Positions 7,756 to 16,695 are shown, numbered from the stretch's first letter. The stretch is DNA of 56,067 nucleotides from 1-14-0-10-45-29 sp041650255 (GCA_041650255.1 JBAZLL010000007.1:1-56067); one strand, 5' to 3'. Program-made: numbers and translations. The notes: a model not told the origin generated them from the sequence alone.

Positions 7756-8061
7756 TTAAGAATATTTACGAAGATAAAGCACACTTAGCATCATAATTAG
7801 TAAAAGAGTGAATGTTGCGACTATTATGAACATCTTTGTACGAACCTGTTCCGCAGTTTGCGGCTCACCTGACAATCCGAACTTTTTTTTGTAGTATTCA
7901 TCTATTGCATAACCTATTGCTACTCCGATTGCAGGTCCGACACCTATGAGCCAGAGGCTATTAGTGGCAATTGCTACCGGGATATAAAAAATTGTTCCTA
8001 AAATCATTCCTATTACAAGCCCATACCCGGGCTTGTAATTATCTTTGTCAAACAATCGCAT
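7756..8061 (-). CDS. Small three-helix membrane protein
   Basis: 101 residues with hydrophobic segments at about 14-33, 36-52 and 76-97. A glycine-rich pair (LVIGMILGTIF and LIGVGPAIGVAIGYAID) is followed by a charged cytoplasmic loop DEYYKKKFG. The Gly-rich helix pair ending in an acidic residue recalls small accessory proteins of the AtpI type, but no family is assigned. It converges with the GyrI-like gene, 44 nt away. Confidence 0.55.
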   Translation of the reverse strand: MRLFDKDNYKPGYGLVIGMILGTIFYIPVAIATNSLWLIGVGPAIGVAIGYAIDEYYKKKFGLSGEPQTAEQVRTKMFIIVATFTLLLIMMLSVLYLRKYS

Positions 8062-8098
8062 AAGGCAGATAATAACTAAAAGGATTAAAAATTAGCAG

Positions 8099-8944
8099 TT
8101 AGCCGCCGGTCAGTGGCTGTTTTTTGATAAACGAAGTTTGTGAAGTATCCATTTCCACTTTTGCGAGCTTGTAAACGCTAACCTCTTTTGCCTTGCTCAA
8201 AAAATACCCAAGCGAATCTTTGTATAATGGCTTTCCGATATGAATAATCTCGCCTTCGGAATCGCAAACCCCGACGTGTGCATTCGGAGTACGAGGGTTT
8301 CTATTAACACCTATAAGGTCGCCCGGCTCAAGAAATTCACTTATTTTTTTCACATCTTTTGCATTGAAGTGGTATTCAATAAAAACAACTTTCCCGGACA
8401 AATATTCTTTTTTGTGTTCTTGTGAAAGCCCGGACCAGTCGTTAGATGACATTCGTACAACTTTGCCGCCTCTTCCGCTCCAATCAAAACTTGTTGGGCG
8501 ACCATAAATCATTTTCTTAGATTCGAGAGCCGGATCAATAAGCAGACCTATGGCTTCAGAATAAAGCTTGAGCGCATATTGCCGGCAGTTGTTTGTTGAT
8601 TCTTTATATGGCCCGTTTTTCTTTCTAAATTCTGAATCGGAAAGACTATAGTCATTTTGCGCGAGAACACTAACCAACGCGCCTGCGACATGAGATTGCA
8701 ACTTGTAAAGAAATGTACGATGGAGTTTGTCAAAATTATCTTCACGCGCATAATTGGCAATCTCGGACGCATATTGCGCTTTTTCTTCAAATGAGAGTGA
8801 TTTTATTCGCTTAATTTCACTTCTTAAAAATTGTTCATGATTTTTGGCATTTAATAGATTGGAAATTTCAGAAATTCTGAATTCATCTCGGTTTGCTTGC
8901 ATTTGTCCGGCCGTCTGAAAGAGAAAGAGCACATAAATCACCAT
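8099..8944 (-). CDS. NlpC/P60-like (papain-fold) protein
   Basis: 281 residues. An N-terminal hydrophobic stretch (VIYVLFLFQTAG) may export it. A helical region (~20-110) leads to a C-terminal domain with the order of landmarks seen in NlpC/P60 peptidases: a cysteine at the start of a helix (NNCRQYALKLY, C120), a GDLIGV turn at 208-213, HVGV with H223, and a third polar residue near H235 (GEIIHIG). This supports a papain-like Cys-His catalytic site. Known relatives cut gamma-D-Glu-diamino-acid bonds in bacterial peptidoglycan or act as amidases. The ATG overlaps the upstream gene by 7 nt, so translation is probably coupled. The assignment rests on motif order and is moderate. Confidence 0.6.
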   Translation of the reverse strand: MVIYVLFLFQTAGQMQANRDEFRISEISNLLNAKNHEQFLRSEIKRIKSLSFEEKAQYASEIANYAREDNFDKLHRTFLYKLQSHVAGALVSVLAQNDYSLSDSEFRKKNGPYKESTNNCRQYALKLYSEAIGLLIDPALESKKMIYGRPTSFDWSGRGGKVVRMSSNDWSGLSQEHKKEYLSGKVVFIEYHFNAKDVKKISEFLEPGDLIGVNRNPRTPNAHVGVCDSEGEIIHIGKPLYKDSLGYFLSKAKEVSVYKLAKVEMDTSQTSFIKKQPLTGG

Positions 8945-9804
8945 TGCTTTAACGTTGCATAACCGGCCTTTTCCGCAATCTTAGTCATATCTGTGCGTAT
9001 TGACCCGAACTTTCCAATGCGTTTTGCTTGCCCAGTTATTTCCGAAAATTTATTTTCAGATGTTAGCAGAGAATTGTATGCCCCTTTTCCAAAAAGAGAA
9101 TCGTACGCAGACCTAAGCTTGCTTTCATCTTTGTGCGAATATGCATCAACAAAATCCTGCACACCGACTATTGAGGCAAAAAAGAACACGACCATATCGT
9201 TGTCATCGGCAATTATTCTCAGACCGCTGAATTTCTTTTCATAAATGTCGGATGCTGCAATGTAAGGAATTATTTTGCGCACAGATAAATCATCAAATGG
9301 CATTTGATTAGTAGAATAACCGTAATGGAAGAGAGATTCGCATATCTTTTCTATGAGTTCGGGAGCAAGAAAAGGTCTATCCATATTCACATAAATTTTG
9401 GAAAAATCGTCTATCTTCACAGACCGCCCTTCATCCTCTATCAGCATAAAGGGAGCATTATGAGTCACTTCAACTTCAAATTTAGTGGAAAGCCCGTCCT
9501 TTGCCCGCCCATTTTTCCATGCCCATACTGCAGAGGGATATCTTGCACAAACAGAATCCCATATTTTTTTAGATGTATTTTGTATTTCCAATGCGGAAAG
9601 CGATGAAGGGGAAACCGTTTCTATCTTCGAACGCTTTGGCGAAGTTTTTGAATTTATCCCAGTAGTGTAGAGAAAGAAAATAGACACTGCCATAGGTATA
9701 ACGATAAGGCTTTTTGGAATTTTTGAAGTAAGATTTCCAAAAAAGTTCTTCCCAGACACTTTTGCAGGTATGTTATGCAAAGCCTTGTTTTTTGAACCAG
9801 ACAT
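8938..9804 (-). CDS. Membrane-anchored protein of unknown function, coupled to the NlpC-like gene
   Basis: 288 residues if started at the ATG at 9804, with a TATA-like TATA run (9836-9844) about 30 bp upstream. A longer frame from 9855 would place that promoter inside the coding region. The N-terminus is MSGSKNKALHN, then a basic stretch and a single membrane segment (SLIVIPMAVSIFFLYTTG). The outside part (~60-288) is soluble, with no recognised motif. Its stop overlaps the NlpC-like start, so the two products are made together and may form a surface complex. No function is claimed. Confidence 0.55.
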   Translation of the reverse strand: MSGSKNKALHNIPAKVSGKNFFGNLTSKIPKSLIVIPMAVSIFFLYTTGINSKTSPKRSKIETVSPSSLSALEIQNTSKKIWDSVCARYPSAVWAWKNGRAKDGLSTKFEVEVTHNAPFMLIEDEGRSVKIDDFSKIYVNMDRPFLAPELIEKICESLFHYGYSTNQMPFDDLSVRKIIPYIAASDIYEKKFSGLRIIADDNDMVVFFFASIVGVQDFVDAYSHKDESKLRSAYDSLFGKGAYNSLLTSENKFSEITGQAKRIGKFGSIRTDMTKIAEKAGYATLKQW

Positions 9805-9841
9805 AACGTGGTTGAAGAAAAGAGAATATAAAAAGGAATGT

Positions 9842-10144
9842 TTAGCCGCATCCATCCTGCCTGCAAGGACAAGAACTATTACCCTTGAAAAAGCCGGCTA
9901 CGAATCCGACTGCGGCACCTATTGCCACAAGATTTGGATCGACTATTCCAAATGACATAAAGCCTTCTTTTACCAACGGACCAAGCACAGGTATTGCAGA
10001 CACTACAAAACCGACTATTGCGCCCATTATCGCACCAAAAGAGGCAAGTAAAAGTATTGCCAATATGCCGACAATACCTGCGGCAATACCCACAACCGCT
10101 CCGACTATACCGAGCCCGATGCCTTTTGTAATTTTTGTAATCAT
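9842..10144 (-). CDS. Glycine/alanine-rich hydrophobic membrane protein
   Basis: 100 residues, almost entirely hydrophobic: GIGLGIVGAVVGIAAGIVGI, a second run to ~60 and a third near 75-90, with a short cysteine-containing tail (SSCPCRQDGCG). GGTGG lies 6 nt before the ATG. The glycine-zipper-like repeats (GxxxG) suggest tightly packed helices, as in pore-forming or bacteriocin-like peptides, but no family is recognised. It precedes the membrane/NlpC-like pair on the same strand. Confidence 0.5.
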   Translation of the reverse strand: MITKITKGIGLGIVGAVVGIAAGIVGILAILLLASFGAIMGAIVGFVVSAIPVLGPLVKEGFMSFGIVDPNLVAIGAAVGFVAGFFKGNSSCPCRQDGCG

Positions 10145-10241
10145 GTTTCCACCGATAAATGAAATGCGTGCGCGTATTTAAACGTTGGTCAATTTCTTGC
10201 TTAGACAAGCCCGTTAAAAATATTTGCTAAGTAAGGCAAAT

Positions 10242-11957
10242 ATGCTCATATTTCAGTCATATTCGATGAAAGATGCACAGTGGGAAAAACTTCAAAATAA
10301 CCAGTATAAGAAAGTAATCGAAAATGGGAAAGTAGAGTATTACACTAATCCCAATGGGATAGACAGACGCTTTGGATTTTCAGATGGAGTTGAGAGAACC
10401 ATAAATATTCGGGGAAAAATAGTTGGAAAACCAGTATTTGGAATAGGTGTAAGTGGTTATAACGAGCTAATAGACAAAAAAGCGCATGAAGGAATATGGG
10501 AAGTGCACGAAAAGGACAGCCGGGGAAATACTCACACTTTATACATCGAAGGAACCGCTGGTATAATCATTAGGAAAAATAGTGAAGGTGAGGAATATAA
10601 TAAGTCGGAGGAAAACAAATTTTACAATAAGACAAAACAAAATTCAGAAGAGAAAAAAACACAAAATAAGGAAAAAGAACCTAAGGAAAAAAAGTCCAAA
10701 GAAGTAGAAACCGTAGTTTTGGACGAATCTGATTTTCAAACGCCGGAAGAAAAATATAAAGCTAGGCTCCCCGAACTTCCAAAATCCGAGCCTGCACCGC
10801 AAAATGTTCAAAGAAATGATGAAAAAGAAGATGGACCCTCAGTACAAAATTATCAAAAAAATAGCGATTTGCTTTCGCAAAGAATGAATCCGCGCAACAT
10901 TGTGCCAAAAAAAGTATCCCCTGATTTGAAACCGCAACAAAGAGGCAAAAATTTCGAACAGCAGACTAATCAGTCCAAGAAACAGCAGATCGACCCGCAA
11001 AATGGTCAATCGGGGCAAAATGCACCGCAACAGGCTCAGAAAAATTCTCAAGAACAAAATAATAGAGCACAACAAAATAACCAAGCACAACAAAATAACC
11101 AAGCACAACAAAATAACCAAGCACAACAAAATAACCAAGCACAACAAAATAGCAAGGCGCAGCAAAGTAATCAGCAAAAAACTCAATCGCAACAATATAT
11201 CCAAAAAAAAGAACAGTCAAATAATCAGCAACAAAAACCGGCTCCTAAACAGCAGAAAAATTTGCAAAAAAAAGAGCAACCTCGAAATAAGCCCGAAGAA
11301 ATGGTTCAGAATAAAAATAGAAAAATGAAACTTAACCCGCAACAAAATAAAAAATTCGTTGAACCTCTCTCAAGACAGATAAAAAAATTGGAAGTAGAAA
11401 AGGCGCAAACCGAGCAGGCAAAAAAAATGTATTCCAATTTGAAAAAAAATCTTGGAGAGCTTTCTGAAGAAACTTTCGTAAAAGCGTTTAAAGATTACAA
11501 AGAAGCAAGAAAAGTCGGGATGGGCAATAAGGGAAAAATGATTATAGTTGAAGCAGATTCACATGGAAATAACAACATGTACAAGGTAGATATGCAGGGA
11601 AAAGGAAATGTGATAAAAAGGCAGACAAGTGTTTCTTTAGGAGATGGATTGCCGGCCGAAGCAAAAAGAGCACCAAACCAGAAAGGAAAAGATACAAAAC
11701 TCTCAAACGAGCCGGGCTCATATTATACTCCCCAAGGGTCATTTTTCATAAGAGGGAAATATGGCGGCGAACGAATTAGAGAAGGGTACCAGCTTGATGA
11801 TGTGGCGGGCGGAAACACATTCGAGCGAAAGATAGTTATCCATATAGAAGATATAGGTGAAGGCTCCGCGGGATGTATAAGAATGAGTGCAGAAGATTAT
11901 GTTGCTTACAAATTTGAAATAGGGGATCTTGTGAGCATATACAAAAAAGAAAAGTAG
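10242..11957 (+). CDS. L,D-transpeptidase (YkuD)-like protein with Gln/Asn-rich linker
   Basis: 571 residues from the ATG at 10242. TTAAAAATAT (~10214-10223) lies ~25 bp upstream, fitting a leaderless start better than the TTG at 10224. The N-terminal ~110 residues form a beta-rich domain without a signal peptide. Residues ~115-370 are low-complexity, charged and then Gln/Asn-rich, including a six-copy hexapeptide repeat. The C-terminal ~120 residues carry the YkuD signature: an early histidine (VIHIED, H534), then SAGCIRM with nucleophile C545 and the trailing arginine, closing EIGDLVSIY. YkuD enzymes cross-link peptidoglycan stem peptides in bacteria. An archaeal copy must have another acceptor, act on other cells, or be repurposed. 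The lack of a visible export signal is odd for this family. Confidence 0.7.
   Translation: MLIFQSYSMKDAQWEKLQNNQYKKVIENGKVEYYTNPNGIDRRFGFSDGVERTINIRGKIVGKPVFGIGVSGYNELIDKKAHEGIWEVHEKDSRGNTHTLYIEGTAGIIIRKNSEGEEYNKSEENKFYNKTKQNSEEKKTQNKEKEPKEKKSKEVETVVLDESDFQTPEEKYKARLPELPKSEPAPQNVQRNDEKEDGPSVQNYQKNSDLLSQRMNPRNIVPKKVSPDLKPQQRGKNFEQQTNQSKKQQIDPQNGQSGQNAPQQAQKNSQEQNNRAQQNNQAQQNNQAQQNNQAQQNNQAQQNSKAQQSNQQKTQSQQYIQKKEQSNNQQQKPAPKQQKNLQKKEQPRNKPEEMVQNKNRKMKLNPQQNKKFVEPLSRQIKKLEVEKAQTEQAKKMYSNLKKNLGELSEETFVKAFKDYKEARKVGMGNKGKMIIVEADSHGNNNMYKVDMQGKGNVIKRQTSVSLGDGLPAEAKRAPNQKGKDTKLSNEPGSYYTPQGSFFIRGKYGGERIREGYQLDDVAGGNTFERKIVIHIEDIGEGSAGCIRMSAEDYVAYKFEIGDLVSIYKKEK
11067..11174 (+). repeat. Six-copy 18-bp tandem repeat inside the YkuD-like gene
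   Basis: Units of GCACAACAAAATAACCAA encode Ala-Gln-Gln-Asn-Asn-Gln. Four copies (11067-11138) are identical. The fifth (11139-11156) and sixth (11157-11174) diverge (AQQNSK, AQQSNQ). The identity of the first four copies points to recent slippage expansion, so copy number may vary between strains. The encoded segment is a flexible spacer. Confidence 0.9.
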
Positions 11958-12027
11958 CCGCACTTTGAAAATCCAATCTGACGAGTTAATAATTATAAAT
12001 TGACATTTGTATATTTGATTGATTACT

Positions 12028-12513
12028 ATGGAAAAAATTGCAATGGGAGACAAAGTCAGCTTGGACTACACGGGAAAGCTTGATGATGGCAGTATATTTG
12101 ACACATCAAAGCATGAAAACCACTCGCATCCACTTGAGTTTGTCGCAGGCATCGGGCAGGTGATACCCGGATTCGATAATGCGATAATCGGGATGTCAAA
12201 AGGTGAAAAGAAAACATTTACATTAAAACCCGAACAGGCATATGGAGAACGGGATGAAAAGCTCATTGTTAGCATCGAAAAAGAAAAATTTCCAAAGGAA
12301 GGCGTTCCAAAAGTCGGTATGCTCATGGCAATGCGCATGAAAAACGGAGAGGACATCCCGGCTATAATAACCGAGATAAAAGAAAAAGTTGTTATGGTGG
12401 ATTTAAACCATCCGCTTGCCGGAAAAAATCTCACATTTGAAATTGAAGTAAAAGATGTGCAAAAGCACAAAACATCAATAAAGCCGACTGAAAAACCGCC
12501 AGTAAAAAAATAA
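12028..12513 (+). CDS. FKBP-type peptidyl-prolyl isomerase (SlyD-like)
   Basis: 161 residues from the ATG at 12028. The domain order is FKBP-IF-FKBP as in SlyD and archaeal FKBPs: KVSLDYTGKLDDGSIFDTS, then GIGQVIPGFDNAIIGM (the FKBP active-site face), KAYGER-like EQAYGERD, an insert-in-flap domain (~80-125), and DLNHPLAGKNLTFEIEV at the end. It catalyses cis-trans isomerisation of prolyl bonds and acts as a folding chaperone in the cytoplasm; no signal peptide is present. The C-terminal tail is Lys/Pro-rich and lacks the His-rich metal-binding tail of E. coli SlyD. A TATA-like AATTATAAAT lies ~32 bp upstream. It converges with the MFS gene with a 14-nt gap. Confidence 0.93.
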   Translation: MEKIAMGDKVSLDYTGKLDDGSIFDTSKHENHSHPLEFVAGIGQVIPGFDNAIIGMSKGEKKTFTLKPEQAYGERDEKLIVSIEKEKFPKEGVPKVGMLMAMRMKNGEDIPAIITEIKEKVVMVDLNHPLAGKNLTFEIEVKDVQKHKTSIKPTEKPPVKK

Positions 12514-12527
12514 TTTCTTATTTAGTG

Positions 12528-13976
12528 TTATCTTCTTCTTTTTCTTTTTATCATTTCAAGAGTCACTTCAACCCCGTTTTTTATTGCACGCCGACTTATA
12601 CTTATCCCGCTTGAAGCCATATGGTACCCACTAGCAACAAAAAGACCGGCTGCTTGGCGCATCTCACGCTGTGGCTGTGCGAGCATAACTTGCCAAAGAA
12701 ATTCCGAACTTGATATCGGCGCAAATGATTTGGCGGAAAATTTTGGCAAGAAATACAAGCTTGCGACATAACGGGCAATACCACTGATTGCAAACATTCC
12801 GATAAATACTTCTATAGGTGCAGATACCGGCCAGAGAGTAAATATTGCCGCACCTACAAGCGCACCTGCAAACATGCCAAAAGTGTTTGAAAAATTATAA
12901 GCGGCGGTTTGCACGGTTCTAAATGCCGGATTTCTGGATGAGATTGTGTAGTTAAATGCCGCCAATTCAAACCCACCCCACGCAATTCCCGAAAAAACTT
13001 CGAAGAAAAAAAGTATATGGGGATCTTTGCTGAATATCCAAAAAATCGGAATTAACGGGATTAGGAGACCTGTTACATAAAGAACCGGGCGGTTGCCAAA
13101 TCGGTCAATCAGCTTTCCCCAATAGGGAAGCGCCAACGGCTTTGAAAATGTTCCGGCAAATCTGATGATGGACCAGGTAACATAAGAAAAACCAAGCGTT
13201 GAAAGCATGTAAATATCAAGAAATGGAGAACAGATATATGTCCCAGCCATTATAAAAAATATGTAAAAGATGAACAATTTTTCATCTTTGAATGCAGGAT
13301 TGAAAATGATTTCCCCGAGTTTAACGTGATATTGATGATCTTCATTTTGTTCGGATTTCACTTCGTGCATATCCCAGATAAATTTAGATGAAATTAATCT
13401 AATCAAAAATGCTAGTGCAAAAAGAATTGCAAACCCTAAACTTTTATCAAATGAAAGTTTGTCCAAAAGCCAGCCGCCAAAGAGCATGGCAATTACCATG
13501 AAAATAATTCCATATTTGTTTCTTTTTGCAAAATATACCCCTCGCTCGCATTCGGGCACGATATCTGCCATCCATGCCGCCCACGGGGGATTTGTGACAT
13601 ATGTGGAGATATAATTCAGCGCGAAAAGAGCGAAAATAAGAGAGATTACCTGATCAATCCCTATCATAAAAAATGCTATAAGCGAGAAAAATGCCCATAT
13701 AAACGCCTGGAAAATTACTCCGATGAAAATGAATTTTCTTTTTGATTTAATGCCGGAAACAAATGGGAGTGTAAAAATCTGCATAAGCGAGCCAAAAAAT
13801 TTGCAAAACGGTTGTAACAAACCGACAATTCCACCCGGGACCCCTAAAAAGAGGGCAAAAGGAACCACGAATGACTCCCCGATGCCAATCATTGCAGAGG
13901 AAAGAACGCCATCCTTTACAGAAGCACTCTTTGATTTTTCTCTCTCAAGCGACGAATAATCTAAGCCTTCGGACAT
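12528..13976 (-). CDS. MFS transporter
   Basis: 482 residues with about 12 hydrophobic segments in two halves and a cytoplasmic loop near the middle (KSEQNEDHQYHVKLGE). The motif-A-like stretch GKLIDRFGNRPVLYVTG after the mid-loop, and its counterpart near SGIKSKRKFIF in the first half, mark the major facilitator superfamily. The substrate cannot be told from the sequence. The cytoplasmic C-terminus is long and very basic at the end (KRKRRR). It stands alone on the minus strand. Confidence 0.85.
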   Translation of the reverse strand: MSEGLDYSSLEREKSKSASVKDGVLSSAMIGIGESFVVPFALFLGVPGGIVGLLQPFCKFFGSLMQIFTLPFVSGIKSKRKFIFIGVIFQAFIWAFFSLIAFFMIGIDQVISLIFALFALNYISTYVTNPPWAAWMADIVPECERGVYFAKRNKYGIIFMVIAMLFGGWLLDKLSFDKSLGFAILFALAFLIRLISSKFIWDMHEVKSEQNEDHQYHVKLGEIIFNPAFKDEKLFIFYIFFIMAGTYICSPFLDIYMLSTLGFSYVTWSIIRFAGTFSKPLALPYWGKLIDRFGNRPVLYVTGLLIPLIPIFWIFSKDPHILFFFEVFSGIAWGGFELAAFNYTISSRNPAFRTVQTAAYNFSNTFGMFAGALVGAAIFTLWPVSAPIEVFIGMFAISGIARYVASLYFLPKFSAKSFAPISSSEFLWQVMLAQPQREMRQAAGLFVASGYHMASSGISISRRAIKNGVEVTLEMIKRKRRR

Positions 13977-14089
13977 TTTTTTACCTTAAGTACAAGCCGG
14001 AATATCTAACCCACACCACATAACCAAGCATTGACTTTGGAGATGTTGAATCGGGGGTTAAATAAAAAGCTTTTGTAATTCTTTTTAAT

Positions 14090-14509
14090 TCAAATATTTC
14101 TCTTTCTTGGAAAAGCGAGCATAAGCAGCAGTGCGCTATAAACCAAAAGCACAAATAAAGACAGAGTTCCGTAAGCCGCGTTGCCGATATAGAAAATCAG
14201 GTGATAAGAGACAAAAAGTGCATAAATCCAGCCCATAGACGCAAGCATGACTGCAATCAGCCAGCTTGAATAAACCATGCGCGGGGTTTGCGTTCCCAAC
14301 CTAAGCGATGCCATGGTTTTTTTGTAAAGTGTTGCGGAATATGCCCCCCATTCTTTTTCAGTCCAATAGCTTTTTGGGTCGGCGGTTTTTTGCGCAGCTT
14401 GCGGTTCAAACCCGAGTGTTTTGGCTTCAAGATATGGCAATGAATTCGTAGAAAAAGTTATTTCTCCCTGATTTGAAGATTGTTCAAAATTAGAATTTTT
14501 GCGCGCCAT
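14090..14509 (-). CDS. Two- to three-helix membrane protein with polar N-terminus
   Basis: 139 residues. The first ~75 are soluble and polar (NSNFEQSSNQGE, then SYWTEKEWGAYSATLYKK). Hydrophobic segments lie at about 79-100 and 108-133. No family is recognised. The next gene on this strand is the MFS transporter, ~110 nt downstream. Confidence 0.5.
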   Translation of the reverse strand: MARKNSNFEQSSNQGEITFSTNSLPYLEAKTLGFEPQAAQKTADPKSYWTEKEWGAYSATLYKKTMASLRLGTQTPRMVYSSWLIAVMLASMGWIYALFVSYHLIFYIGNAAYGTLSLFVLLVYSALLLMLAFPRKRNI

Positions 14510-14619
14510 AAAAACACCAAATATATATGACGCCCAAGATTAAAAAGGTGGATTATGGTAAAATGCGGCAAAAAATTTACCGCTAAAAAGTAATCAGATA
14601 AAAGAAAGATAATAGAAGA

Positions 14620-14715
14620 TTATTCGTCTTCCTCTCCTTCTAGGTCATCTTCGTCCTCGTCGTCAAAATCATCTTCGATATCGTCGTCGTCGCCTAGTTT
14701 AAATATTCTTGACAT
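14620..14715 (-). CDS. 31-residue extremely acidic micro-protein
   Basis: The ATG at 14715 is preceded by AGGAGGAGGAATTTT, the strongest Shine-Dalgarno sequence in the window. The product starts MSRIFKLGDDDDIEDD and continues with almost only Asp and Glu to the end: one short hydrophobic/basic head, then ~23 residues with about 19 acidic. A longer upstream frame exists but lacks a better start. Such acidic tails mimic nucleic acid or bind basic proteins such as ribosomal proteins or histones. This role is inference; the gene itself is well supported by the ribosome-binding site. Confidence 0.6.
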   Translation of the reverse strand: MSRIFKLGDDDDIEDDFDDEDEDDLEGEEDE

Positions 14716-14922
14716 AAAATTCCTCCTCCTTAGGTTAGATAAAAATACGGACAATGCCGCCTCATTCATATTACCAAGCCAATTTTTAAGCCTTTGCCGC
14801 AAACATTCACGCAGTACGCACACAGACGAGCAAATCAAAATCTGCTGGCGGGCAATATGCGCAAAATGTGGCTCTTTTATACTTGATTATACATAATGAA
14901 TAGAGGTAAAGATGGTGATCGC

Positions 14923-15087
14923 ATGATACGCATTGAATGCACTGCATGCAAAAAAGATATTGAGGATGTAACCTCGATTGTGAATATAATTGATGAAGAT
15001 GGCTTTACGCATACATATTGCAACGCTTGTGGACCCGAAATAAGACAAAGATTAGAGGGGAGATACAAAGACATAGATGGCAAATAA
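14923..15087 (+). CDS. 54-residue zinc-ribbon mini-protein
   Basis: The ATG at 14923 follows GGTGATC, giving a 54-residue protein with cysteine pairs C6/C9 and C33/C36 (IECTACKKD ... TYCNACGPE). An in-frame ATG at 14896 is possible, but it falls close to the expected transcription start from the TATA-like TTTTATACTT at 14877-14886. The four cysteines suggest one zinc ribbon. The function is unknown. It converges with the surface-protein gene at 15098. Confidence 0.65.
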   Translation: MIRIECTACKKDIEDVTSIVNIIDEDGFTHTYCNACGPEIRQRLEGRYKDIDGK

Positions 15088-15097
15088 AAATTAGAAA

Positions 15098-16024
15098 TTA
15101 TTCGTCAATGTCAGTATCATTGTTTTGCACCAAACCGGTTTTGCCGGCATCAGAAGACGATGCTAAAGGCTTGCTTGGGTTTGAAGACGAATCTGAATTT
15201 TGGTCAACAACATTATCCTTCGAATCAATTTTAGGATTTTGAATCTGCTCTTGAGATAATGATGGATAATTTGTGCTTGAGCCGTGATAGCCCTGTTTCT
15301 TTGGTCTGAAAAAATACAATACTGCCAATAAAACGGCTAAACCTGCCAAGAACAAAATGTATTCGGGAGAAACGGAGAACACACTCGCATCTGTCTTGAA
15401 ATTTTTGGATTGGGTTTGTGACAGGGAAATTGCATTTTCGCCTAAAACATCTTCTGAAGAATTATTTGCGCTAAGAACGCTTGAATTTGATTTTTGCACA
15501 GAAGAGTCGTTTGGGGAGTTAAGTGCCAAAGTTGAATTTACGATAAATGGGGCAACCATTTTTTCGGGTTCCAGATGAAAGTTAATCTGTCCTGAACCTG
15601 CAGGAACATTGAGACATAACTGGTTTTCATTTGTAGCAAGTGAAAAACCAGCAGGTGTGCCGGGCTTGCTTGAAATTGCAAACAAAACGTTGCCGTCGGA
15701 AAAAATTTCGGCAGGATATTGTGCAGATATTTTTGAAATGGGTTTTTGGAATGCAAATTTTATTACACATGTTTGCGAGCTTAAATCGGAGTAGTTTAGG
15801 TATATGTCAACGTAGGTGTCATTGACAGGATAGACAAAAATCGTGATATTTTCGTATGTAGGTATATTCACAAAACCGGGGTAGCATCGTTCTTTTGCAC
15901 ATGTGAACACTGAGATATATGTTTTGTTTTCAAAATAGATATTGAATCCGTCATAAGTAAGATATTGACAAAATGACATGGGGATAAACACTAAAAACAG
16001 GAACAAAAATGACATTTTTTTCAT
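15098..16024 (-). CDS. Secreted surface protein with C-terminal membrane anchor
   Basis: 308 residues. A signal peptide (MSFLFLFLVFIPMSFCQ) is followed by a beta-rich extracellular region with several N-x-S/T sites. A Ser/Asn-rich stalk covers ~165-210, then a single membrane segment (YILFLAGLAVLLAVLYFF, ~218-235) with positive residues after it, and a Ser/Asp/Asn-rich cytoplasmic tail. This is a type I surface protein of unknown role. TTATTTAAGC lies ~28 bp before the ATG, and a GGTG also precedes it. Confidence 0.6.
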   Translation of the reverse strand: MKKMSFLFLFLVFIPMSFCQYLTYDGFNIYFENKTYISVFTCAKERCYPGFVNIPTYENITIFVYPVNDTYVDIYLNYSDLSSQTCVIKFAFQKPISKISAQYPAEIFSDGNVLFAISSKPGTPAGFSLATNENQLCLNVPAGSGQINFHLEPEKMVAPFIVNSTLALNSPNDSSVQKSNSSVLSANNSSEDVLGENAISLSQTQSKNFKTDASVFSVSPEYILFLAGLAVLLAVLYFFRPKKQGYHGSSTNYPSLSQEQIQNPKIDSKDNVVDQNSDSSSNPSKPLASSSDAGKTGLVQNNDTDIDE

Positions 16025-16083
16025 AATGCACCATTCTTTCTTAATGCTTAAATAAGTTGAGGAAAATGCCCAACGAATTAAAA

Positions 16084-16695
16084 TTAATTAAATACAAATT
16101 TCAGATTAACCTTGTTATTTATTTTTGAAAAAATTATTTGAGCGTCGTTTTTTGTTATTGCATTGTTATAGTTTGTAATGTCTTTGCTAAAATCAAAAAG
16201 CCCGATATGAAATGAGGAATTGTTCAAACTCTCTATGATTGTCAAATAACATAATTCATCCTGATTTGGTAATTTGCAGGATTGCCTTGAGAAAAATTCA
16301 TCTGCTCTTGTTTTTAGCCTGCCTAAAAAACGTTTGTCCGCACCCAAATCAAGCGGCTGGTTGCTTATCACGAGATGACCTACATCCAAGTATGAAACAC
16401 TACGGGTTTTGTTAAACCAAGAAAGGGGGACAATTGAGCTTTTGTGAAATATGAGTTGTGAGTCATCAAATGAAACAAAACAATTTACCATGCTTTGACG
16501 CAGATAAGCTTCTAGTATGCCCAAGAAAACAAAAACATAGAACACATAACTAAAAAAATTTAGCAAAAAACGCATATTGCCAGGAGTTAAAGTTGGCTTT
16601 AGCAAAAATTCGAATATATAAACTGCCAAAATTAGCATAAAAAGCTGTAGTACTGAAGGCAAAAAGCTTATTTTTCGATGAATTTGTATTTTCAC
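16084..16695 (-). CDS. Two-helix membrane protein with cytoplasmic PH-like domain
   Basis: 203 residues from a GTG at 16695. Two hydrophobic segments (~15-31 and ~44-61) precede a soluble region containing SFDDSQLIFHKSSIVPLSW, a pattern like the bacterial PH-domain (YdbT/DUF304) membrane proteins. That resemblance is weak. The TATA-like TTTTTAATTT is ~26 bp upstream, fitting a leaderless GTG start. Confidence 0.45.
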   Translation of the reverse strand: MKIQIHRKISFLPSVLQLFMLILAVYIFEFLLKPTLTPGNMRFLLNFFSYVFYVFVFLGILEAYLRQSMVNCFVSFDDSQLIFHKSSIVPLSWFNKTRSVSYLDVGHLVISNQPLDLGADKRFLGRLKTRADEFFSRQSCKLPNQDELCYLTIIESLNNSSFHIGLFDFSKDITNYNNAITKNDAQIIFSKINNKVNLKFVFN

